A stretch of DNA of 64,000 bases. Origin: Liquidambar formosana. Taxonomy: Eukaryota > Streptophyta > Magnoliopsida > Saxifragales > Altingiaceae. Positions within the stretch are counted from its first letter, which is position 1, and each line of letters begins with the position of its first letter. Below the pieces are notes generated by a model that saw only the letters and a program-made list of their open reading frames with translations, ran no database searches and was not told where the DNA came from. Of this stretch, positions 43,382 through 54,795 are shown in pieces. The DNA is taken from assembly GCA_039720395.1 (NCBI GenBank), contig CM077820.1, positions 17,629,923-17,693,922 of the forward strand. Direction: 5' to 3'. Made by a program: the position numbers and the translations under genes.

Positions 43382-44900
43382 TTGGGTCGATGGAGTAAGA
43401 ACAGTTTTGGGAACTTTAGAGGTCGATTAAAATTGCTCAGGGTAAGACTGAAGAGAGTCCAGGTAAGCCCAATAACTACTAGTTCTATGGAGGATGAACG
43501 AAGCATTAAAATAGAAACTAATGAGCTCCTTAGACGAGAGGAGATTATGTGGAGACAACGGTTGCGGGTTTCTTGGTTGAAAGATGGGGATAAAAATACT
43601 AAGTTTTTCCATACTAGAGCCTCCCAAAGGAGAAACAAGAATATTATCAAGGGCTTGATTGATGAAGAGGGAAGATGGTAGGTTGAGGATGATAAACTGG
43701 AGTAGATTATCGTTCGTTATTTTAAAAATATTTTTGAGACCTTTAATCCGTGTAATCCTGAGAGCTCTCTTGAGGCGGTGCATCATTGTGTCTCGGAGGA
43801 GATGAATATGCAGCTGTTACATAAATTTGATGCAGATGAGGTACGGACTGCCCTTTTTCAAATGTTTCCTACCAAAGTTCCAGGACCCGACGGCATGCCA
43901 GCGTTGTTCTATAAAAAATATTGGCATATCGTTAGGCCTAATGTGGTTAAAATTTCTTTGGATTTTTTGAATCATGCAATTATCCCTGAGTGTTTTAATC
44001 ACACCACCATAGTCCTTATTCCTAAGGTCAGTAACCTAGAACGGATCTCTCAATTTAGACCAATAAGCCTTTGCAATGTCATCTATAAAGTTGTGTCAAA
44101 GGTGTTGGCTAATCGGCTAAAAAATATGCTTCCGTCTATTATATCCCCCTATCAAAGTGCTTTTGTCCTAGGAAGGCTCATTACTGATAACATTCTGGTA
44201 GCCTTTGAATTAATACATTACATGAAAAATAAGAGAAGTGGTAGGGAAGGGGTTTTTGCGCTTAAATTGGATATGAGCAAGGCTTATGATAGGGTAGAAT
44301 GGGGGTTCTTAGAAAAAATTATGGAGAAATTGGGGTTTCACAACCAATGGACCTCTCTTATTATGCAGTGTGTTAAGTTTGTATCATATTCCATAGCTTT
44401 TAATAGCAGAATATCAAGGCAGTTCTCTCCTAGTCGTGGATTAAAACAAGGTGATCCCCTTTCACCTTATCTTTTTCTTATGGTAACAGAGGGTTTTCCC
44501 GTTCTTATTTGAAACGCAGAGTAAAAGGGCTAACTATATGGTGCCACAATCTATAGAGATTGCTCGACAGTTTCACACCTATTCTTTGCCGATGATAGTT
44601 TGCTGTTTAGGAGGGCCATGGTTGAGGAAGGAGAGGCCTTGATGGAGGCGATTAAATGCTACAGAGAAGTCTTAGGCCAGTAGATTAATATGGATAAATC
44701 TTCTCTGTTTTTCAGTCGGAATACACCGAATGCAGTTCAAGAAATGATAAGGACTACCATGGGGTTATGTCAGGGGATCACTATGAGAAATATTTGGGAA
44801 TGTCGGCCTTAGTAGGAAGGTCGAAACGAGAAATTTTTCGGTACATTAAGGATAGGATTCGGAAGAGGATACAGGGATGGAAGGAGAAAATGCTTTCAAA
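43382..44900 (+). pseudogene. LINE ORF2, reverse transcriptase part
   Basis: The linker includes WLKDGDKNTKFFHTRASQRR. RT motifs in order: KVPGPDGMPALFYKKYW, QFRPISLCNVIYK, VLANRLKNMLPSIISPYQSA, ALKLDMSKAYDRVEW, GLKQGDPLSPYLF, and after a frameshift near 44495 FFADDSLLF with the catalytic pair. Stops at about 43680 and 43704 and frameshifts near 44495 and 44780 disable it. Confidence 0.9.
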
Positions 44901-46137
44901 GGCAGGGAGAGGTTCTCATTAAAGCTGTTGCCCAATCCATACCCACTTTCATTATGGGTTGTTTCAAATTGCCTATTTCTTTGTGTGCAGAAATTAACGC
45001 CTTAATTGGCAAGTTCTGGTGGGGACAACAAGGGGAAGAGCGCCGAATTCATTGAGTGGGATGGGGAAAATTATGTCATGCAAAGAATAAGAGGAGGGGG
45101 GGATGGGATTTAAAGATTTGGTAGCTTTCAATAAAGCTCTGTTAACCAAGCAAGGCTGGTGCATGTTGACAAATCCGGAGAGTTTGGTGGCGAGAATTTT
45201 TCGAGCAAGGTGCTACCTTTCATCGACTTTCCTTAAGGCACGATTGGGGTATAATCCGAGTTATGTTTGGCGGAGTATTTGGGAAGCGAGGTCAGTTGTT
45301 GACGGAGGAACTCGTTGGAGGATTGGGGACGGGAAATCTGTTCGAATATGGGGAGATAAATGGCTCCCTACACGACCTTCTTTCCAAATAACCTCTTCAC
45401 GGGGTGATTGGAATAGAGATACTCGGGTTACTGAATTGATTGATTCTTCTACTGGGAGATGGCGAGCCAATCTGATTTCAGCACTATTCTTGCCGCATGA
45501 AGCTGAGTCTATTTGCAGGATTCTTTTGAGTGTTAGGATGCCTCCGGACCGGTGGATATAGGGTTTTCATCCAAAAGGTATGTTTACGGTCAAGAGCGCA
45601 TACTACATTGCACAGAACATGTCACAAGAACTAGCCAATCCTATTAGCTATGTGGGGACAGCTCTATGGAAAAAGATTTGGCAATTGGATATCCCAAGCA
45701 AAATTAAGTTGTTTGCTTGGAAGGCTCTCCATGACATCTTGCCAGTCAAACTGAATTTACAAAAAAAGAAAGTTAATGTGGATAAGCGGTGTGCGCTATG
45801 TGGAGTGAGCGATGAAAGCGCTATTCATGTTCTCAAAGAGTGTGATTTTGCGAAACAAGTTTGGATTGGCAGCCAACTTAGTTTGAGTTCTCAACACTCA
45901 CTGGCGATCAATTTCTGGGTATGGATGGAGGAGATTTGTGGGAAGGTGGATGATGCTGATTTGGGTTTGTTCATCACGCTGGCTTGGGCAATTTGGATAG
46001 CAAGGAATGAAAAAATTTTCAATGGGGTACAACGGAGCCCGACGGAAGTCATCTGGTGGGCTTATTTGTTTTTGGGGGAATTCAGAGCAGCAAAATACAT
46101 CTCTGAGGCGAGGAGTAGGGAGCCTCGATGACCTAGG
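44901..46137 (+). pseudogene. LINE ORF2, post-RT connector and zf-RVT domain
   Basis: Thumb and connector motifs (IPTFIMGCFKLPISLC, KFWWGQQ, GGMGFKDLVAFNKALLTKQG, WRIGDGKSVRIWGDKWLP) lead to zf-RVT: FTVKSAYY, LWKKIWQLDIPSKIKLFAWK, LPVKLNL and CALCG with ESAIHVLKEC. A stop near 45560 separates the two halves and another ends the frame near 46130. Confidence 0.85.
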
Positions 46138-46149
46138 ATATGGCGTCCC

Positions 46150-46635
46150 CCAATTAGAAATGTTTATAAGCTTAATGTGGATGGTGCACTATCACCTGAT
46201 AAGAGTATTGCTGGTATCGGTGTAGTGGCACGCGACCACGAGGGAGAGGTTGTCGCAGCAATGGGTCAGAACTTTCATGGCAAATTGGAGCCAAAACATG
46301 TAGAGGCGTTGGCTTTTTGGTGCGCACTGCATTTCGCCAGCGATATTGGGCTACGACAAATTATTGTGGAGGGTGATAACCTTGAAGTCATGCAAGGTAT
46401 CCTTAATGTGGTGGAGGATTGCTCTAGTTTGGGTCTTATCATTGAAGACATAAGGGAGGATAGTGGGCATTTTAATACCATTAGCTTCAAGCATATTTAT
46501 AGGGAAGGAAATGCTGTAGCCCACTGTTTGGCTAAACATGCTTGTAATACGAATTCTACATCTGTTTGGTTGGAGGAGGCTCCTGAGTTTATGAGGCACC
46601 AAGTTCAACTTGACACTAGCTTAATGCTCTCTTAA
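46150..46635 (+). pseudogene. LINE C-terminal RNase H (RVT_3) domain
   Basis: NVDGALSPDKSIAGIGVVAR carries the first catalytic Asp, EALAFWCALHFA the Glu, and VEGDNLEVMQ the next Asp, and HIYREGNAVAHCLAKHA the closing motif. This is the plant RNase H found at the end of many LINEs. The domain itself is open, ending at a stop just before the A tail. Confidence 0.9.
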
Positions 46636-46674
46636 TAAACACCTCTTTATCCAAAAAAAAAAAAAGAATGCTGC

Positions 46675-47276
46675 CATCATTTGTGTTATCATGTCAAATA
46701 AAATGGAGAAAACATTAATAGTAATTAATATATAAGGTACTTGCATTGCTTCATTATTATAAATCACCAAAGCTTAGTACATGCAATATCTTAATACTAC
46801 CCCTTATAAGCCCTCACAACTCCCCCGTCCCTACCAGTTCTCCATCAAAATCATCTGAAATGAACACCCGTTTCACATAGAGCTAGCCTTATATTCTTCG
46901 TCTTGGGATTAACTGTGTCTTACCCACCCATGGGAGGAACGGCTGGTATATAGAGTATAGACTTGAACTCTACTTCTCCCTGGCAATAATAACCTTCATC
47001 AGCATAAAAGGCAAAATAAACAAACACCACAAAGTATGAACCAATGCTGCTTAAACATTCCATATTTAGTCAAAAGTAGAAACTGCTGGGGCATGATTTC
47101 GGAGGACAATAAGCTACAACTTTCCTTGTCTTTTAAATCTAAAAATTAACTCATTAAGGAGAAAATATCATGCGGTATGCTGCCAACATGTGAGATTTAT
47201 TAATTACGAAAATGGAGAAGTTAATTAATAGAAGTATAGAACTTCATTATCTTAGAAGTCTAATATTCATTATTAC
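46675..47276. other. Unique flank, where further HSP90-6 exons would be expected but are missing
   Basis: No exon of the missing HSP90-6 3' half and no other gene is seen. AT-rich sequence with no recognised repeat. Confidence 0.5.
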
Positions 47277-47574
47277 CTCTGTTGTGAAGTGTGAAGATGC
47301 TAAAGGCTCCAAGTATTCATTAAAGGACTTCTTATAGAACTCATTGTATTTCTCTGTGGTGACTTCCTTAGGGTTGCGAAGCTGCACATACCAAAATAAT
47401 TATGTCTAAGTTTTCCTTGAAAACAATGGCAATTGAAAAGCACAGTAAACATAAAAGTAGCACTTCTAAGGCTCACCCATATTGGTTGGGTCTCATTTGT
47501 GAGCTCCCAGTCCCAGTACTTCTCAACAACAGTCTTTGTTATCTTCTTCTTCTGTAAGAACAAAATCACCCAAA

Positions 47575-47596
47575 AAACAAATATATATATATATAT

Positions 47597-47641
<45 letters not shown>

Positions 47642-47642
47642 G
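47575..47642. repeat. (TA)n(TC)n(TA)n microsatellite in an HSP90 pseudogene intron
   Basis: Alternating TA and TC runs between exons 9 and 10. A ~75-bp unit after it (GCTTCCCATAAGCTGGGGTATCTTGTACTTC...GGCAGAAGATAT) is repeated at about 47672 and 47819, a local duplication within the intron. Confidence 0.75.
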
Positions 47643-50331
47643 ACACACATAAAAAAAAAAGAGGAAAAAAGAGGCTTCCCATAAGCTGGGGTATCTTGTA
47701 CTTCGTCCCAGGCAGAAGATATGGAACACATGCTTGATGGTGTGGAAAATCAAGTCTATATATATATATATATACACACACACACATTAATAAAATAAAA
47801 AAAAAAAGAAAAAAAAAGGGCTTCCCATAAGCTGGGGTATCTTGTACTTCAAGTTCCAGGCAGAAGATATAGAACACATGCTTGATGGTGTAGAAAATCA
47901 AGTAAAAGAACCAGATGATTACCTCAGCTTTCTCATCTTGTTCATCCTTTTTGGCTTCAGCAAGATCCTCATCAATCTCAACCTGTAATCGAGCCAAAAA
48001 TTGCAAGAAAAGAAGAGATGGAAAAGCCACACACAAGGATAATCTACTAATGATTTGAAAACAGAACAAGTAGTGCATCTGTGACAAACACAGAGGTGAG
48101 TTGACTAATTCACTTACAAAACATGATCTGTTTCATAATTGGTATACTGAAAACTGAATACATATGGAATGACCGTACCTCTTTAGTGAATCCCTTTTCT
48201 TGCCAGGTGTATATTGGAAATGAAACTAATTGTGAATAGTTCTTCACAAGCTTCTGAACCCGTTCTGGATGTGCAAAACCTTGTTGCCACGCTGAATTTA
48301 AGAGGAGAATAAAGAAAGAAAAACAAGCTAGGTTAGCTTGGAAATTCTGTAAGGAGGCAACTCAAAACAAACAAAATTTCTTTATTGACCTTAACATATA
48401 ATGTAAGGTGGGTTCCTCTAGGAATGAGCTTTTCTGTATCAATTTCTTCTCGAATAGTATAGGAGCTAGCATTGGCCTCCCCTTCCCATACATATTGTCT
48501 GTCGGATTTTGGACTCTTTGTTGAGACACTACAAAATTTTCCACATGCATGTTTTGAAAAGATGATCGTAGATAATGATAATAAAATTTTATTTTCAACA
48601 CCTACTCGGTCAGAAACTAGAAATGCAGAATAAAATCCCACACCAAACTGACCAATTAAATTGTTATCAGAACCAGCATCCTTGCTAGCCTGTAAAATAA
48701 TACAATTTCTTTGAATACATAAAATGACTTTGACAAAAGCACTTGAACTGAAAAACTAGAATACTAGTTGAAGTAAAAGGTATACCTTCAGGGCTTTTAA
48801 GAACTTGGCAGTTCCACTTTGCGCGATAGTTCCTAGGCAGTCAGCAAGCTCTTGCCGTGTCATACCAATGTCAGTATCACTGCATAAAACGCATAAAGTT
48901 GCAATGCTGCTATGGAAGGAAAAGCATTAACCAAAACAGTTTTTGTAGCTTCCAGAAGTTACGTTATAGTAATGAGTAATGATTCCATTATCTTTATCAC
49001 TCTGGTTACAGATATCAAGATCACAAGCTTCCTTCATAAGCTAAGGTTCTGTAACACCAAGAAACTGCAGCTTGTCCAAGGCATCGCTTGCATTTCTATG
49101 GATTCAAATAAGTTTAGCAAATCAGATGTTGAAGAAATCAGCATAATCTTTTTTTTATCAGCAAAAAAGAAATTATATATTATTAAAATCACTTCTCAGC
49201 AAGGAGCTAAGAAGAGAAAGACACAAGAAATCAGCATAATCTACTTCATATAAAACAGAATTTTCCAAATGGATAAAAGTTCAACGCCAGGGAACAACTA
49301 CAAGCGGCACACTCCATTAAACCCAGCAACACTGATCACAACTTATATCACAATCATGTTATAGAAATCAGAGTACAATCGTCCATCACATCAGTTTACA
49401 ACGTAATTTGACCATTCTGGCATAGTCCCATCAAAACAAAATGATAACTCCTTCATTCATTTCTACTAAATTCATTCTCTCTTACTTTGCTAATTATACC
49501 ATTCATACGTACACATGAACATATTTTGACCTCTCAACTCATGTTTTTATGCACTCATGCTTACATGAAACGTTATATATAATTGTATATGGTTCTAGAA
49601 CTAATATGCCACCTTATTAATATGCATTCATATTGTCACATATTCGCAGAATTATCCACTTTTGCTAAAAAATTTACAGCTATTATATTAACAAAAGTTC
49701 AAGAAATTCAAAAGTAGATGCATTTGTAAAGACTTTAGAACTACAAAACTCAATCCAAAACAATTTCCCAGTAGCATATTGATGCAAACATCACGAGTGC
49801 ATCAACATTATATGGAATATCAACGGGTATGAAATTGGTTCATCGATCAAAACATGCCTGATAAGTTCCTGAAGAAACACCTCTTTGTTGCTGTATAAGT
49901 TGTTAACAATGAGGTCCATAAGGCGACTAACCTCTCACCAAGCCAAAACAGTAACATACATTAGGTAATGCAGCCCTGTAATAAAAACTCATACTACACA
50001 GCTAGGGAATCAATAAGTAGTTCAAGAGGTGCACCTCTGCTTGATACTCATATTTCTCAACTGGGGGATCTGAAGCATCCAATGCTGTTGCAGTTAACTC
50101 ATATCGGTTGCCCAGAAACAGGCCATTTCTCAGGTTAACCTGCGTCGTGGATTTAGTGGTATTACATCTCCCAGCGGTTAATACCTGAGTACCATCTAAT
50201 CTTACCATCACTTTCTCCCACCTGCTCAATATCAAACATAGAATTTTACATTGCACTAAAAATGTCATTTACACATAATTGACTCCAAAATCAGAAATAT
50301 AGGTCAAACAGCCCATCAGGAACTACACAAA

Positions 50332-50334
<3 letters not shown>

Positions 50335-50373
<39 letters not shown>
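50335..50373. repeat. Long poly-A tract
   Basis: About 38 consecutive A in the first large intron of the HSP90 pseudogene; no retroelement body is visible at either side. Confidence 0.9.
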
Positions 50374-50376
<3 letters not shown>

Positions 50377-50542
50377 TTTACAACAAACAAAATAACAAAC
50401 ATAAAATAAGGTCTTCTAAAGATACAAGTATAACAGCTAGAATGGAGCAAGCTTACCAAGCACCAAGATTGAGAAAGGTTACATTTTCGGCAAAAATGAA
50501 CACTTCTGAATCTAAAAATAAAAACAATATATATAAGGGTCA

Positions 50543-50945
50543 GGCTATTGCCATCACATAAAATACTTTAAGCCCCTCATTTAATTTACATTTTTAAGAT
50601 TTTATGAAAAATATTAAAAAAAAAAAATTATGAAAACTAATCACATAGTCTACTAGAAAAAATCATTTCGGACAACTTTGTAGAAAAGAGTTTTTCCAAA
50701 ATTTGTCATTTAAGTAGGCTTTTTGGCAATTTTTCATGAAAAATGAAATAGAGATTGTAAATGGCCAAAAAGTATGCTTAAATGATAGATTTTGGAAAAA
50801 ATTTATTCTACAAAGTTGTTTACAATGATGTTTTCTAGTGAACAATGCTATTAGTTTTTGTAAAAACCTTTTATATTTTTCATAAAACCTCAAAAAGTGT
50901 AAACTAATGTGGGGCTTTGAGTATTTTATGTGGTGGCAATAGCCC
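50543..50945. repeat. MITE family 4, copy 4 (best-preserved ends)
   Basis: Left GGCTATTGCCATCACATAAA and inverted right GGCTATTGCCACCACATAAA, then CTTTAAGCCCC / CTCAAAGCCCC and the TTTACA core. Nearly the whole element is an inverted repeat around 50745. It lies in HSP90 pseudogene intron 1. No target duplication could be settled. Confidence 0.7.
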
Positions 50946-51410
50946 CACTCTATATATAAACCTGCTTATGGGGAGCAACACTGGGTAATTACCTTTACAC
51001 ACACACATCAAAAACAAACTTTCAGCAACCTGAGTGTGTGAAAAAATTATCATAAATCCTTTACAAGTATACACCCATGCCATGCCACCCACCCAATATC
51101 TATCTATATATATATATATATATATATTTACCCATTAATTCTACTTTTCTACCATTTCACAAGTCACAAAAAGATTAAGAAAACGTTTCTATAAATTTTA
51201 CACAACATACAAAAACATTGTTTTTGCAGTAATTGAAACAAACCAAGTCGAACTATGGTAGTGTGTGACATTAGGGTTTACAAGGGTTTACCGAATCGTT
51301 GAAGGGAGAGGAAGAGGAGATTGGAGCCGCGACGCTTCTATAACGTGAGCGGCCGCCATCGCCGCCGTTACAGAGGACAGCGGAGATGGAACGCCTCGAG
51401 AGCTGTGCAT

Positions 51411-52063
51411 ATTGGCAAAAGGCTAGAAATGCACAGGTGAGCACCAAAGACTATTGTGCGCAGAGAGAGTATTGTTTCAGAGAGGTCGGGGGGTGGCTGT
51501 ATTTGTTATGATGAAATAAAGGAGGGAATGGAAAGGTAATTCCATTCTCCAAAAACAAGTAAGTGTTTGGTTGCACGAGGAAATGAAATGGCTATTCTTT
51601 TGTAAGTCCCGTTTGGGAAAACTGGAGCTTTTACTTTTAGGCAAAAGCAGGAGAGAATCAAAAGTTACGAGTAACAGAACAAAATCAGTTTTTGTTTGGA
51701 AACTGTATTTCAAAGATACTGTTAGAGTTAGAAGTGATTTTTTGTCTGTTTGGAAAGAGCATTTGTTGAAGTTGATATAACCTTGAATTGACTGAACTAT
51801 CCTTATAATAAATTATTTTTATAATGTTTTGGTATTAGTAGTGATATATTTTTTTTAATAGTAATGATTGGGGGTATTATAGATTGTACTCTTATTGAAA
51901 TTTGAGCTTCGACTATTTCCCTAACAGCCCAGGTGAGACGTCCTATACCCACACAAACAACAAGAGCAGTAAGGTATCAAAACGATAACCTCTAGAAAAC
52001 ATACACAAGACTTGACTGCTCGACCAACCCCACAAAGATGTATTACTAGGAATTTTGCTTATG

Positions 52064-52101
<38 letters not shown>

Positions 52102-54262
52102 ATTTAAAACAAAGAAAAAAAAAAGAGCATGAATTGATATTTTTTTAAAAAAATTATTACCAATCCAAATTTTATGGAATCAATTCTTGAAAAAATTTTA
52201 GCTAGTATAAATCAATGAATATAGGATGGGGGAAAAAAAAAGATTTGAAGTTTAAATTAGGATCCTATGGGTCTAAGTTGCTTGAAGTTACTAACACATT
52301 AATGCCGGCAAGAGAGAGGAGCACAACTGTAGGAGAGGAGAGGACTTGGGTCTAAGATGAGGCTATTATCATTTTGTTAAAGGATATGGGTGGAAAAAAA
52401 CTGTTTTCATACTCAAGCATTAAGGGTAGTTATAGAAATATTAAAATTTATTAAAACCCTCTGCAAAAGCTGATGCCTTGATTTTGATTAAAAGCTGGGG
52501 GTAGTCTGCTTATTATAGAAATATTAAAAGTGATTATGATTTAGGCTGCTAAACAGGTCCAAAAGTGATTTTGGACTATCTAAAAACTTAGCCAAACAAG
52601 GCCTAAGGGTCTATTCCCTTTAATGAGGGAATAACCATTCCTTTCTAAACCAAGAGAAATAATTCCCTCCTTTCAAGGAGTAATAATCATTAAAAACGGG
52701 TCTCACCTTTACTTTTTCATTCCATTCCCACCCTTTATCAAACATTGGGATGGAATGTCCATTCTCATTTCATTCCCATTCCCATTTTCATTCCATTCTA
52801 TTTCCATTCCCATTTCATTCCATTCCCTCAAACCAAACGAAGCCTTAGGGTTTTAGTAGCATTCTAGAAAAGGCTTGGGGAAGATTCTGGAAATCAAGAG
52901 GATTTTGGGTGTTTTGGTCATTTTGCGTCTAGGCGGTAGAAAAATATTGGGTACTTTGACGTCTATGGTTCATGTAGGTTCAACCCAGTCCAGGTGTCCA
53001 ATGATTCAGTCACCAATCAAATCTTGCCTAGTAAGCATTGGAAAAATATATGGAATTAATTTTTGATGGCTGCATTTTGTAATGGAAAAATGTGACCTCC
53101 ACTAGCTTTTTCACACCAATTCAAATGCTAGATGGGATGGTGTTAACATGATTTATTATCACAGAATTTTTGTTTAATTGGAATCAGGATAATTGGAATA
53201 GAATTAAATGAGATTTCAATGATGAGTTATTCCATTTCGATTTCTCCTATTTTGATCAAACAATTGAGCCTTTAATGAGTTAGTGACACATCACTAGTTA
53301 ATCACATAAGTTTGTACGTATAAATTTTCATCTTTTTATTTTGCACCAGTAGAGCAAAAGTCTTACTCTTTGGAGACTTACCCAAAAAAGGTGTCAATGT
53401 GGGGACATACATTGCAAAGGGGTTAGCTCAAGCTCGTCTTAAAGTATACACTCAATCCAAGAACAAGTTAGATTGAATTTAGCCGAACCCAAATCCACAT
53501 TCACAGAGCTTTCAATCAAGGTGAGCCGCATTGAGACAAGGTTAAGCATTGCTTTTAAAATCTGACACCTAGTGCTTGATCTAACATTAACCCAAACACA
53601 AGCCACATTTATAGAGCTGCCTCTTGGGACGATATATTTTAGCCAATCTCCAAGTTCAACACAAAAAAAGAATATAAATAAATAAATAAATAAATAAAAT
53701 GAAACCAATACGGACTTAGCCTGATCTTAACTTACGATTAAGCTAAAACAAATTGCTAAACTTTTTTTGGGGGGGTGGTTTCAAAATGCTGCACACTATT
53801 TCCCAGGATAAATTCCCTCCCCTGTTTTTTTCCAATTGTTTGGGCTTATACAGAACTTGAAACCTCCCCCATACAATAGGGGGAGAGGTGCGATTGACCA
53901 ATGGACTTGTTAACCTAGCTATAAAGGATCTATGATAATCAGTTAGGTCAAATCTTGACCATGCTTATTTTTTCGTCACTTCTTGAGCATGGCAATGGGC
54001 CGGGTTAAATCTAAATACCTGTAATTTGTGGCTGTGAAATGCTTTAGCACATAGGTATGGTTATTAAATGATTACGCTAGATGTAACTCATGGAAGTTTT
54101 TCTACCCAACTTGCTGGTCATACCTAATTCTCGAATAATCAGACATCAATCATTGCACCATTTGGTGGACATATATGTCAATAGCATAGATTTGGGACAA
54201 CATTTGATTGGGGTTCACCAATGAGATTCAGATAACAAACATTGAACCATCAAATTCTACCT

Positions 54263-54303
<41 letters not shown>

Positions 54304-54418
54304 ATAAACATTAATTACATTACTCCTCCCTTGTTATTTTACAGCCCTAGAATGAAAAAATAAATAAATAAAAGAAAGTAGAGAAACAAAAATAAATGAT
54401 GATTAAAAAAAAATTTGT
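51411..54418. other. Intergenic DNA with eroded hAT-like MITEs and ATTCC-word repeats
   Basis: No gene. 51600-52610 has CCCGTTTGGGAAAACTGG and, near the other side, GCCAAACAAGGCC, suggesting an eroded hAT-like element. 52640-52850 is rich in degenerate ATTCC/CATTCC repeats and ends CCAAACGAAGCCTTA, another common hAT-MITE end. A runs at 52067-52095. Confidence 0.4.
54262..54297. repeat. T11-G25 homopolymer junction
   Basis: Eleven T followed by twenty-five G, then CAG. A long pure G run is rare in plant DNA. It could be real and able to form G-quadruplexes, or an assembly artefact. Confidence 0.95.
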
Positions 54419-54795
54419 CTACAGATGGAGAGAAGTATCAACATCAGAATTCTCATAACTATTTAATGTGCTGACAATGGCTGCACCAGTAGTGGACTGT
54501 GAGTTTATCAAGGGAGTGGTCTTGATGGTTCGAAAATCAGCATGCTTGGTCGGCGAATTGAGTCCAAGGGAGAGTGAATCATGAAGAGGTGGTGGCCTAG
54601 GTGGTAGGAATGACAACTTGGGAGCCACAAAACACATGGTTGGGTAACTTGGGTTGATCCTTTCTGGCTCTGAGAACAGTTTCAGTGGCTCTTTCTCTTC
54701 TCTCCTCTCCTGACTCTTTCCAATCTTCTAAATCTTTCTTGCAATAGTGCAATGGATGAGCCAACCACTATAGGATCACTACTTTGCCTACCCAT
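54419..54795 (-). pseudogene. Small conserved plant gene of unknown function, broken by one frameshift
   Basis: ATG at 54795 opens MGRQSSDPIVVGSSIALLQE followed by RFRRLERV. This matches a plant-specific family I recognise by its MGR...DP(I/V)V(V/L)GSSIALLQERFR start and SLSLGLNS...DTSLHL end; its function is not known to me. The C-terminal part (LPPRPPPLHDSLSLGLNS and an ending DVDTSLHL) lies in another frame, so a one-base indel must fall in the purine-rich AGGAGAGGAGAGAAGAGAAA at about 54690-54712. In the starting frame a TGA follows RKSH. A TATA-like CTATATATA lies about 70 bp upstream. Otherwise complete, so a recent break or a sequence error is possible. Confidence 0.65.

Larger units (their letters stand above)
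42172..46661 (+). mobile_element. L1-type plant LINE, 5'-truncated and mutated, with RNase H domain
   Basis: A 4.5-kb non-LTR element ending in an A run (46653-46661). AAAAGAATGCTGC occurs at 42159-42171 and 46662-46674, a 13-bp target duplication. The ORF order is endonuclease, reverse transcriptase, zf-RVT, RNase H. No separate ORF1 with a zinc knuckle is recognised in the 360 bp before the endonuclease. Frameshifts and stops run throughout. Confidence 0.9.
47277..51410 (-). pseudogene. Mitochondrial HSP90-6-like pseudogene, 11 exons, 3' half missing
   Basis: Family: mitochondrial TRAP1-like ATPase chaperone. Exons on the minus strand: 51292-51410 (LSRRSISAV, targeting peptide), 50035-50221 (RCNTTKSTTQVNLRNGLFLG and KYEYQAE), 49858-49931 (SRLMDLIVNNLYSNKEVFL), 48963-49095 (NASDALDKLQFLGVTEP), 48786-48879 (IGMTRQELADCLGTIAQSGT), 48602-48689 (IGQFGVGFYSAFLVSD, ATP pocket), 48390-48528 (YVWEGEANASSYTIREE), 48179-48292 (KLVKNYSQLVSFPIYTWQEK), 47923-47982, 47477-47551 (KYWDWELTNETQPIW), 47277-47381 (YNEFYKKSFNEYL). 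Lesions: one base missing after the start codon region, one extra base in exon 2, an in-frame TAG in exon 4, a GC donor after exon 3. No middle-domain end or C-terminal dimer domain follows. Introns are kept, so it arose by DNA duplication. Confidence 0.88.

Noticed and set aside
47566..48087. 173-codon minus-strand frame
   Set aside because: It reads through an HSP90 pseudogene intron with TA/TC repeats; only the short exon inside is real homology.
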